In this document: positions 1 through 5,159 of the stretch, one piece after another
Position numbering within the stretch: position 1 is the first letter of the stretch
Layout of the letters: every line of letters begins with the position of its first letter
Assembly (NCBI GenBank): GCA_018646825.1
Contig: JABGUA010000138.1
Coordinates: 1 to 5,159, forward strand
DNA length: 5,159 nt
Reading direction: 5' to 3'
Origin: Piscirickettsiaceae bacterium
Lineage (GTDB): Bacteria; Pseudomonadota; Gammaproteobacteria; Nitrosococcales; Methylophagaceae
Made by a program: the position numbers and the translations under genes
The notes under the pieces: model-generated
What the model saw: the letters and a program-made list of their open reading frames with translations, nothing else
Told to the model about the DNA's origin: nothing
Database searches by the model: none

Positions 1-396
1 GGCATTAAGTCTGATGAGACTCCTGAGCAAGCAGTCTTCCGTGAATTGATGGAAGAAGTGGGCTTAGAAGAGCAACACGTTGAGATTATTGGTAAAACAG
101 ATGGCTGGCTACGTTATCGTTTGCCTAAACGTTATTTACGTTATGGTAATAAGCCGCTTTGCATTGGCCAAAAACAACGTTGGTTTTTGTTGCGATTTAT
201 TGGCAAAGAAGAAGATGTCAAACTGGATCAATACGAGAAACCAGAGTTTGATGATTGGCGCTGGGTTGATTACTGGACGCCAACCAAAGAGATTGTGTTT
301 TTCAAACGTCGGGTTTATGAAAAAGCGCTACATGAACTTGCACCGTTGTTGTTTCCAGAATATAAAAAACGGGTAGATCAAAAAACGAAACGTTAA
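1..396 (+). CDS. rppH: RNA pyrophosphohydrolase RppH (Nudix hydrolase), 5' end missing
   Basis: RppH removes pyrophosphate from the 5'-triphosphate end of mRNAs in the cytoplasm; the resulting 5'-monophosphate stimulates RNase E decay. The reading frame is open from base 1 and codes for 131 residues before TAA. Compared with E. coli RppH as I remember it, about 38 N-terminal residues lie outside the window, including the first glycine of the Nudix box. The rest of the box is visible: a Glu at visible residue 6, then seven residues, then RELMEEVGL at 14-22, which supplies the metal-binding glutamates. Next come the RppH-specific blocks WLRYRLPKR and KPLCIGQKQRWFLL, then PEFDDWRWVDYW and a FKRRVYEKAL helix near the C terminus. 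The ATG at 46 is internal to the Nudix box and is not the true start. The gene is convergent with argA and their stop codons overlap. Other Nudix enzymes are unlikely given the IGQKQRWFLL block. Confidence 0.94.
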   Translation, partial: GIKSDETPEQAVFRELMEEVGLEEQHVEIIGKTDGWLRYRLPKRYLRYGNKPLCIGQKQRWFLLRFIGKEEDVKLDQYEKPEFDDWRWVDYWTPTKEIVFFKRRVYEKALHELAPLLFPEYKKRVDQKTKR

Positions 397-1709
397 GGCA
401 TGCCTTTTTTAAAGACTTTAGCGTTACGTTGATAGTTATAAAGGCTTTGTTTTTCGACGGGTAAATCTGCAATTTCAGCCGCTGTAAACCCTTGTTCTAA
501 AAACCAATGTGCAGTTTGTGTTGTAAGGACATATAGTGTTTTTAGCTTGTGTTTCCTTGCTTGGTGCTCGATAGCCGAGAGTAATTGCTCACCTCGGCCG
601 AACCCGCGGTAATTGTCAGACACGGCTAAACAGGCTAATTCACCAATTTGGCATTCTGGATAGGTATGGAGTGCCGCGCAAGCAAGCACAGCACCATCAC
701 GTTCCATGACAATGAAACTGTCAATGTGAATCTCTAAATCTTCTCTCGACCGCTTGACGAGTATGCCATTGTCTTCCAGTGGCTGAATGAGTTCTAAAAT
801 CCCCCCAACATCATCAATTTTGGCAATGCGTGTATTTTCAAAAGCGATAGCGCTGATCATAATGCCGGCACCGTCACGGCTGAATAATTCTTGTAGTAAG
901 GCATCATCTTGGGTGCGGTCGAGTAAGTGCACGCGTTTGACACCGGCTTGGCAGGCATCGACAGCGGCTAATAGGGCATGATTTGCTACTAGCCCTTGTT
1001 CTTCGATCCTGTCTTCAGCTTGAGCTAAGGTCATTTCTTTTGGCAGGTCTGGAAAGTCATCGCCAATTAAGATTAGCTTGTCGGCTTTTAATGCGCTTGC
1101 GCAGGCGGTAGCGACTGCTTCGGCAGAGAGGTTAAAGACTTCACCCGTCGGCGAGTAACCTAATGGCGGTAACAAGACGATATTATTTAAATTGAGTTGT
1201 TGCTCAATGGCCACGGTGTCAATACGACGCACTTTGCCGGTGTGGCCAAAATCGATCCCATCTTTTATCCCGATAGGTTGCGCGGTGACAAAATTACCAC
1301 TGCTACACCGAATTTGCGCATCTGCCATGGGGGTATGCGGCAAACTGAAAGACAGTTTGGCTTCTAACTCAAGCCGTAATTGGCCGATAATTGCTTTGGC
1401 AACAGCTAAACTGGCAGTATCCGTGACTCTTAAACCTTGATGATATTGCACAGGAATAGCTTGTTGTTGGCATTGCTGTTCGATTTGATGGCGTGCGCCA
1501 TAGGCAATCACCAGGCGGATGCCTAAGCTATTTAATAAAGCGAGATCGTGAATTAGATTATCGAAGTTGTCAGAAGCGACGGCTTTGCCATCAATCGCGA
1601 CCACAAACGTGGCACCACGGTGGGCATGAATATAGGGCGCAGCACTACGAAACCAGCTAGTGGTTGTCATTGATTGTGCAGTAGAAAGTGAATCTGTGTT
1701 GTTGATCAT
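393..1709 (-). CDS. argA: Amino-acid N-acetyltransferase (N-acetylglutamate synthase) ArgA
   Basis: ArgA transfers acetyl from acetyl-CoA to L-glutamate, the first step of arginine synthesis, in the cytoplasm; the family is usually feedback-inhibited by arginine. The 438 residues are close to the E. coli length (about 443) and align along the whole protein. An amino-acid-kinase-like domain spans roughly residues 25-275 (HRGATFVVAIDGKAV at 30-44, GIRLVIAYGAR at 63-73, LRVTD at 93-97, SGNFVTAQPIG at 137-147). A GNAT acetyltransferase domain covers about 290-438, with the acetyl-CoA loop YRGFGRGEQLL at 367-377, HWFLEQGF at 401-408 and LYNYQR at 423-428. The linker GGILELIQPLE plus KRSREDLE is typical of ArgA and separates it from plain ArgB kinases. 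The start at 1709 is preferred because AAGAG lies just upstream; Met14 (1670) has no visible ribosome site. The start codon is only 17 bases from the palindromic element. No convincing ArgR box was found. Confidence 0.96.
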   Translation of the reverse strand: MINNTDSLSTAQSMTTTSWFRSAAPYIHAHRGATFVVAIDGKAVASDNFDNLIHDLALLNSLGIRLVIAYGARHQIEQQCQQQAIPVQYHQGLRVTDTASLAVAKAIIGQLRLELEAKLSFSLPHTPMADAQIRCSSGNFVTAQPIGIKDGIDFGHTGKVRRIDTVAIEQQLNLNNIVLLPPLGYSPTGEVFNLSAEAVATACASALKADKLILIGDDFPDLPKEMTLAQAEDRIEEQGLVANHALLAAVDACQAGVKRVHLLDRTQDDALLQELFSRDGAGIMISAIAFENTRIAKIDDVGGILELIQPLEDNGILVKRSREDLEIHIDSFIVMERDGAVLACAALHTYPECQIGELACLAVSDNYRGFGRGEQLLSAIEHQARKHKLKTLYVLTTQTAHWFLEQGFTAAEIADLPVEKQSLYNYQRNAKVFKKGMP

Positions 1710-1726
1710 AGTGCTCTTTTTATTAC

Positions 1727-1993
1727 AGGGCTTAATTACCTTTCAAACACCACTCTGCTGGAACTTAGATTTGTGTACAACAAGGCGGAAATGATGAAAT
1801 GTAGCACTCTACATGAATGATTTCCAACGCAATTGCACGCAAATCTAAGTTCAGCCCTTCGGGTTGTGGGCTGAAAACCCGCCACTCTGCATTGCTCGTC
1901 GTTTATTTAGAATGACTAAACGTCACTCCTTGCGCTTTGATTGGCGGGTTTTCAACCCGCAACAGCGGGGCGTTTGAAAGGTAATTGAGCCCT
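1727..1993. repeat. MITE-like nested palindromic element with 22-bp terminal inverted repeats
   Basis: The ends are inverted copies of each other: 1727-1748 (starting AGGGCTTAATTACC) pairs with 1972-1993 (ending GGTAATTGAGCCCT), with one mismatch that would be a G-U pair in RNA. Inside are two further long imperfect hairpins. The first has a perfect 13-bp arm at 1761-1773 and 1840-1852 (GAACTTAGATTTG and its complement), continues imperfectly inward, and ends in ATGTAG/CTACAT around the loop CACT at 1805-1808. The second has a perfect 13-bp arm at 1872-1884 and 1942-1954 (TGAAAACCCGCCA and its complement), with an inner CGTTTA/TAAACG at 1900-1905 and 1917-1922. A small TCAGCCC/GGGCTGA hairpin at 1851-1857 and 1868-1874 competes with both. 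The whole can be drawn as a closed outer stem with two arms. No transposase frame and no clear target-site duplication are seen. A non-autonomous transposable element is the simplest reading; a structured RNA or a cruciform regulatory site is the alternative. Confidence 0.75.
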
Positions 1994-2020
1994 AGTTCAG
2001 CAAGGTTGCAAAGTTGCGTG

Positions 2021-2026
2021 TAAAAT
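2021..2026 (+). promoter_or_regulatory. Weak candidate -10 box for ilvD
   Basis: TAAAAT matches the sigma-70 -10 consensus at five of six positions and lies 68 bases before the ilvD start, in the only non-element part of the spacer. The best upstream partner, TTCAGC at 1996-2001, is poor and its spacing of 19 is long. This is a guess by position and not an established promoter. Confidence 0.22.
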
Positions 2027-2082
2027 TTGTGACATGAAACACGGCCTATTTTAAGTTCATTCGGCCTTAATTGAATTAGTTT

Positions 2083-2087
2083 GGGGA
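2083..2087 (+). promoter_or_regulatory. Ribosome binding site of ilvD
   Basis: GGGGA lies six bases before the ATG at 2094 and fixes the ilvD start, agreeing with the usual family N terminus MPEYRSRTTT. Confidence 0.6.
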
Positions 2088-2093
2088 AACAAC

Positions 2094-3947
2094 ATGCCAG
2101 AATATCGTTCTAGAACAACAACCGCCGGCCGCAATATGGCAGGCGCACGTGCACTTTGGCGGGCGACAGGGATGACGGACGATGACTTTAGTAAACCGAT
2201 TATTGCGATTTCGAATTCGTTTACCCAGTTTGTCCCCGGCCATGTGCATTTAAAAGACTTGGGTCAGTTGGTTGCGCGCGAAATTGAACGTGCTGGCGGC
2301 GTCGCGAAAGAGTTTAATACGATTGCTGTTGATGACGGTATCGCAATGGGCCATGGTGGCATGCTGTACAGCTTGCCATCACGGGATATCATTGCCGATT
2401 CGGTTGAATACATGGTTAATGCCCATTGTGCAGATGCAATTGTGTGTATTTCAAATTGCGACAAAATTACACCGGGTATGTTGATGGCGGCGTTACGTCT
2501 TAACGTTCCCGTTATCTTTGTTTCTGGTGGCCCGATGGAAGCAGGTAAAACCAAATTAGCAGGTAAGGACGTTAAGCTCGATTTAGTCGATGCGATGGTG
2601 CAAGCTGCGGATGACAGTGTTAGTGATGAAGATGTGGCTAAGATTGAGAGTGCGGCTTGTCCAACCTGTGGTTCATGTTCAGGTATGTTCACAGCCAACT
2701 CAATGAATTGCTTAACTGAAGCCTTGGGTTTGTCTTTACCAGGTAATGGGTCTCTATTAGCAACGCATGCTGATCGCGAAGAACTGTTTTTAGAAGCTGC
2801 TCGTCAAATCGTTAAAATTACCAAACAGCATTATGAACAAAATGATTACAGCGTGCTGCCGCGATCAATTGCCAATAAACAGGCCTTTGAAAATGCCATT
2901 GCCTTAGATGTCGCAATGGGTGGTTCAACCAATACCGTTTTACATTTATTGGCTGCCGCTCATGAGGGGGAAGTCGACTTTAAGATGGCGGATATTGACC
3001 GCATGTCTCGTAAGATTCCAAACTTGTGCAAAGTCGCGCCAGCAACAGATAAATATCATATGGAGGATGTCCACCGTGCAGGTGGTGTGATGTCGATTTT
3101 GGGAGAACTGGCCGCCGGAGGTTTATTGCATACTGAGATTCCAACAGTACACAGTGAAAGCATGGCTGCAGCTCTAGCGGAATGGGATGTCAAACGCAGT
3201 AATAGTGAAAAAGTCAAACTACGTTATTTGGCTGGCCCTGCTGGAATTCGAACCCAAACGGCATTTAGCCAGAATTGCCGTTGGCCTGAACTGGATCTTG
3301 ATCGTGATGATGGCTGCATTCGTAATATCGAACATGCTTACAGCCAAGATGGTGGACTTGCCGTGTTATTCGGTAATTTGGCTGAAGAAGGTTGTATCGT
3401 TAAAACTGCGGGTGTTGACGAAGATAACTTAACCTTCACTGGGCCGGCACGTATTTTTGAGTCACAAGACGCCGCGGTAATCGCCATTTTGGCTGATCAA
3501 ATTGTCGAAGGTGATGTGGTCTTGATTCGTTATGAAGGCCCGAAAGGCGGCCCGGGTATGCAAGAAATGTTATATCCAACCAGTTACCTAAAATCAAAAG
3601 GCTTAGGTAAAGCGTGTGCCTTGTTAACCGATGGACGCTTCTCAGGCGGTACATCTGGCTTATCGATAGGTCATGCCTCACCAGAAGCAGCAGAAGGCGG
3701 CACAATTGGCTTGGTTGAACAAGGCGATACCATTGTGATTGATATTCCAAACCGGATTATTAAAGTCGATGTTAGTGATGAAGTATTAGCAGAACGTCGA
3801 GTAGCAATGGAAGCTAAAGGCCATGATGCTTGGCATCCTGTTGGCCGAGAACGTAAAGTGAGTTTGGCATTGAAGGCCTATGCAGCATTGACCACCTCAG
3901 CTTCAAAAGGCGCTGTTAGGGATTTGGAGCAGTTGAAGAGAAAATAA
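2094..3947 (+). CDS. ilvD: Dihydroxy-acid dehydratase IlvD
   Basis: IlvD dehydrates 2,3-dihydroxy-isovalerate and 2,3-dihydroxy-3-methylvalerate to the 2-keto acids, the common third step of valine/leucine and isoleucine synthesis, in the cytoplasm. At 617 residues it is essentially the length of the E. coli enzyme (616) and matches it throughout. Iron-sulfur and metal-site signatures are intact: VDDGIAMGHGGM at 79-90, SNCDKITPGM at 120-129 (Cys122, Asp123, and Lys124, the lysine carbamylated in the family) and CPTCGSCSGMFTANSM at 189-204 (Cys195). Also present are GGSTNTVLHL at 276-285, EGPKGGPGMQEM at 481-492 and DGRFSGGTSG at 513-522. The sugar-acid dehydratase Edd belongs to the same superfamily, but the near-identity to IlvD blocks excludes it. 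The gene stands alone: no ilvG, ilvM, ilvE or ilvA adjoins it within the window, unlike the common ilvGMEDA arrangement. The next gene starts 46 bases downstream with no obvious terminator between, so co-transcription is possible. Confidence 0.98.
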   Translation: MPEYRSRTTTAGRNMAGARALWRATGMTDDDFSKPIIAISNSFTQFVPGHVHLKDLGQLVAREIERAGGVAKEFNTIAVDDGIAMGHGGMLYSLPSRDIIADSVEYMVNAHCADAIVCISNCDKITPGMLMAALRLNVPVIFVSGGPMEAGKTKLAGKDVKLDLVDAMVQAADDSVSDEDVAKIESAACPTCGSCSGMFTANSMNCLTEALGLSLPGNGSLLATHADREELFLEAARQIVKITKQHYEQNDYSVLPRSIANKQAFENAIALDVAMGGSTNTVLHLLAAAHEGEVDFKMADIDRMSRKIPNLCKVAPATDKYHMEDVHRAGGVMSILGELAAGGLLHTEIPTVHSESMAAALAEWDVKRSNSEKVKLRYLAGPAGIRTQTAFSQNCRWPELDLDRDDGCIRNIEHAYSQDGGLAVLFGNLAEEGCIVKTAGVDEDNLTFTGPARIFESQDAAVIAILADQIVEGDVVLIRYEGPKGGPGMQEMLYPTSYLKSKGLGKACALLTDGRFSGGTSGLSIGHASPEAAEGGTIGLVEQGDTIVIDIPNRIIKVDVSDEVLAERRVAMEAKGHDAWHPVGRERKVSLALKAYAALTTSASKGAVRDLEQLKRK

Positions 3948-3993
3948 AAAGCTTCATCTCCTACTGTTTAGGCCCTAGGCTTACGAGAAAATT

Positions 3994-4482
3994 ATGGAAA
4001 AACTAGTTGTACTCGTTGATGTGCAGAATATTTATTACACGACAAAGCAATCTTATAATTCTAATTTTGATTACAATCAATTTTGGGCAAAAGTGACTGC
4101 AAATAGGCAAGTAATCAAAGCGATTGCTTACGCTATCGATCGGGATGATGAAAAACAAAGACAGTTTCAAAATATACTGAGAGCGATCGGTTTTGAGGTC
4201 AAGCTAAAGCCCTTCATCCAAAGAGTTGATGGCTCAGCAAAAGGCGATTGGGATGTGGGTATTGCGCTTGATGCGATGGAATATGCCAAAGGTGCCGATG
4301 TAGTGGTATTAGCTTCCGGTGATGGCGATTTTGATTTGCTGGTAGATAAAATCAGACACGACTTCAATGCGGTAGTGGAAGTCTATGGTGTTCCCAAGTT
4401 TACGTCTACGTCATTGATTAATTCAGCGTCGAAATATGTTCCAATTGATCAAGGTTTACTATTAGCTGCACCGAAAAGATAA
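3994..4482 (+). CDS. NYN-domain protein (LabA/DUF88-like), putative ribonuclease
   Basis: This 162-residue protein consists of little more than one NYN domain, a PIN-like fold found in metal-dependent ribonucleases. Visible hallmarks are VVLVDVQNIYY at residues 5-15 (acidic Asp9 and Asn12 after the first strand), KGDWDVGIALDAM at 83-95 (Asp85 and Asp87) and VVLASGDGDFDLLV at 104-117 (Asp110, Asp112). These aspartates are where the family places its metal-binding site, so the enzyme looks intact. There is no extra RNA- or DNA-binding domain, signal peptide or membrane segment. The start has a weak GAG six bases upstream at 3985-3987. It follows ilvD on the same strand at 46 bases, but this proximity gives no functional clue. 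Nuclease activity is inferred from the family; the RNA target is unknown. It could act as a tRNA or mRNA processing enzyme or as a toxin, but no antitoxin-like partner is seen. Confidence 0.9.
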   Translation: MEKLVVLVDVQNIYYTTKQSYNSNFDYNQFWAKVTANRQVIKAIAYAIDRDDEKQRQFQNILRAIGFEVKLKPFIQRVDGSAKGDWDVGIALDAMEYAKGADVVVLASGDGDFDLLVDKIRHDFNAVVEVYGVPKFTSTSLINSASKYVPIDQGLLLAAPKR

Positions 4483-4495
4483 AAAGGAATCATTA

Positions 4496-4590
4496 ATGGG
4501 GGCAGAGCCATTCGGTTTAATTTGAAACGGGGTGGATCTGAGGAAGTTGAGCATCTGGAGGAGTGGAAGGGGTCAGAGTTCTTTTTTTTA
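4496..4590 (+). repeat. Possible remnant of a transposable-element end (GGGG-n-CAGAG direct repeats)
   Basis: Two related motifs sit 71 bases apart: GGGGGCAGAGCC at 4498-4509 and GGGGTCAGAGTTC at 4569-4581, the latter followed by eight T. From memory, GGGGTCAGAG motifs often flank REP-associated or IS200-like transposase elements in gammaproteobacteria. No transposase gene is present, so this would be a decayed fragment or a solo end. The segment between the motifs shows no convincing coding potential. The call rests on recalled motif likeness and is tentative. Confidence 0.3.
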
Positions 4591-4635
4591 AGAGATTGTT
4601 TTAACTGATTAAAGCATTATTTCTTATGTTATAGC

Positions 4636-4641
4636 TATAAT
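4636..4641 (+). promoter_or_regulatory. Candidate -10 box for the VF530-family gene
   Basis: TATAAT is a perfect sigma-70 -10 hexamer 39 bases before the ATG at 4681, in an AT-rich stretch. No good -35 exists at 16-18 bases upstream (AGCATT at 17), so the promoter would be weak or activator-dependent. Its placement gives a leader of about 32 bases. Confidence 0.45.
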
Positions 4642-4680
4642 AATAGGCAAGAGTTCATTATCCAGAGGTAGTTAAGCCGT

Positions 4681-4911
4681 ATGCAGAAAGATAACCCTTT
4701 ACATGGTGTTACGTTAGAGAAAATGGTTACCGATCTGGTGGCGCATTATGGTTGGGACGAGCTGGCAGAAAAGATCAATATCAATTGTTTTAAGAGTGAT
4801 CCCAGCGTCAAATCATCGCTTAAGTTCTTACGTAAAACACCGTGGGCACGGGAGAAGGTGGAGCGAATATATGTGACGACTTTTGCCAATGAGACTTCAT
4901 TAACTAAGTAA
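4681..4911 (+). CDS. VF530 (DUF2132) family small DNA-binding protein
   Basis: This 76-residue protein carries the full VF530 family signature: NPLHGVTLEKMVTDLV at 5-20, HYGWDELAEKI at 22-32, and the basic block from Asn35 to Arg57 with CFKSDPSVKSSLKFLRKTPWAR. The family is known from a Vibrio fischeri structure as a small helical protein with DNA-binding character; its biological role is not established. The protein is cytoplasmic by appearance, with no signal or membrane segment, and its length is usual for the family. The start is supported by AGAGGT at 4664-4669, at a rather long distance of 11 bases, and by the conserved residues beginning at position 5. It appears to have its own promoter (TATAAT at 4636), so it is probably a separate unit from the NYN gene. 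No functional link with neighbours can be read from the sequence. Confidence 0.9.
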   Translation: MQKDNPLHGVTLEKMVTDLVAHYGWDELAEKININCFKSDPSVKSSLKFLRKTPWAREKVERIYVTTFANETSLTK

Positions 4912-4959
4912 GCACTATCGCTTAAAAGATAATAATATTGTTATATTGGTACTTATGAA

Positions 4960-5145
4960 ATGACAAAATATAGCCGAATGATTACGTTGTTCTTTGTCTG
5001 TGTTTCTTTATTGTCATGTGAACCCTCAGCGGGTTTAAAACCCTTTAGCAGCGATGGGTGCTCATTGTTCCCAGATTCAAATCAGTTAACACAAATGGAT
5101 TGGTGTTCATGTTGTTTTGAGCACGATAAGGCCTATTGGCGATGA
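4960..5145 (+). CDS. Small Cys-rich putative lipoprotein, apparently truncated by an in-frame TGA (possible pseudogene)
   Basis: Sixty-one residues are encoded before TGA. The N terminus looks like a lipoprotein signal: K3 and R6, a hydrophobic stretch at 7-18 (MITLFFVCVSLL), and a lipobox LLSC with Cys20. Translation could also begin at Met7. The mature part carries DGCSLFPD at 32-39 and WCSCCFEHDKAYWR at 48-61. I recall such DGCS...CC-x-x-HD-x-AYW proteins as small secreted or envelope proteins of gammaproteobacteria; the CC-x-x-HD part resembles the phospholipase A2 active-site motif, though activity is unproven. Recalled relatives continue AYW-x-GGT and further. Here the codons after Arg61 read stop-Gly-Thr-Glu-Ala in the same frame, so TGA seems to replace the first glycine codon. 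The frame remains open to the window end. Either this is a nonsense pseudogene or the short form is real. The ribosome site is weak (GGT at 4948-4950). Confidence 0.55.
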   Translation: MTKYSRMITLFFVCVSLLSCEPSAGLKPFSSDGCSLFPDSNQLTQMDWCSCCFEHDKAYWR

Positions 5146-5159
5146 GGGACGGAGGCTGA

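Larger units (their letters stand above)
1710..2093. other. argA-ilvD divergent intergenic region
   Basis: This 384-base gap separates the divergent start codons of argA and ilvD. It contains no credible gene: the few ATG-initiated frames are very short, for example the six-codon MKHGLF at 2034-2054. About 70 percent of it is the nested palindromic element at 1727-1993. Only 17 bases remain on the argA side and 100 bases on the ilvD side, so promoters must be in that 100-base stretch, inside the element, or both. No Ile/Val/Leu-rich leader peptide or attenuator was seen upstream of ilvD. Confidence 0.8.

Noticed and set aside
395..410. AAGGCATGCCTT palindrome followed by T residues as an rppH terminator
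   Set aside because: The usable stem is only four base pairs around a CATG loop and it lies inside the argA C-terminal codons; too weak to call.
1668..1670. Alternative argA start at Met14
   Set aside because: No ribosome-binding sequence precedes it, while the ATG at 1709 has AAGAG at suitable spacing; still possible because the first 13 residues are not conserved.
1727..1993. CRISPR or integron-type repeat interpretation of the palindromic block
   Set aside because: There are no regularly spaced repeats with spacers, no cas genes or integrase, and the symmetry is nested inverted rather than tandem.
2028..2043. CRP-like site TGTGACATGAAACACG upstream of ilvD
   Set aside because: The left half matches TGTGA but the right half matches only three of five bases of TCACA; expected by chance.
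2264..2698. 144-residue open frame on the - strand inside ilvD
   Set aside because: It is antisense to a strongly conserved part of ilvD, matches no family I recognise and is explained by codon bias of the real gene.
3436..3750. 104-residue open frame on the - strand in the 3' half of ilvD
   Set aside because: Lies opposite the conserved C-terminal IlvD motifs; its composition is unlike a real protein.
4496..4525. Nine-codon frame (MGAEPFGLI) with AGGA upstream, just after the NYN gene
   Set aside because: Too short to support as a gene and it overlaps the possible mobile-element motif.
4582..4589. Run of eight T as an intrinsic terminator for the NYN gene
   Set aside because: No GC-rich hairpin precedes the run.
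4909..4924. TAAGC/GCTTA hairpin after the VF530-family gene
   Set aside because: Five base pairs only, overlapping the stop codon, and with no T tract following on the + strand.

Overview
The window is chromosomal DNA from a gammaproteobacterium. The predicted proteins closely resemble Escherichia coli-type RppH, ArgA and IlvD. The moderate GC content and the presence of a VF530-family gene suggest an Alteromonadales or Vibrio-like marine lineage, but this placement is an inference from memory of the families; no search was run.

Layout from left to right: (1) the 3' part of rppH, an RNA pyrophosphohydrolase, on the + strand and cut by the window start; (2) argA, the first enzyme of arginine synthesis, on the - strand and convergent with rppH, so that the two stop codons share one TTAA; (3) a 384-base divergent spacer, most of which is a 267-base nested palindromic element (1727-1993) closed by a 22-bp terminal inverted repeat; (4) ilvD, dihydroxy-acid dehydratase of branched-chain amino acid synthesis, on the + strand; (5) a NYN-domain (LabA/DUF88-type) putative ribonuclease, 46 bases after ilvD; (6) a 198-base spacer with a possible decayed transposable-element end and a TATAAT box; (7) a small VF530/DUF2132-family DNA-binding protein; (8) the start of a small cysteine-rich lipoprotein-like gene whose frame is broken by a TGA inside a motif that appears to continue past it.

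The core genes are housekeeping: mRNA 5'-end processing (rppH) and amino acid synthesis (argA, ilvD). argA and ilvD diverge from one spacer but act in different pathways. The genes after ilvD are accessory and smaller. No CRISPR array, tRNA, rRNA, phage gene or intact insertion sequence was seen.

The most interesting points are the cruciform-like element next to the argA start codon, which must either carry the argA promoter or lie in the argA leader, and the apparent nonsense interruption of the terminal lipoprotein gene. No complete new multi-gene system is evident.
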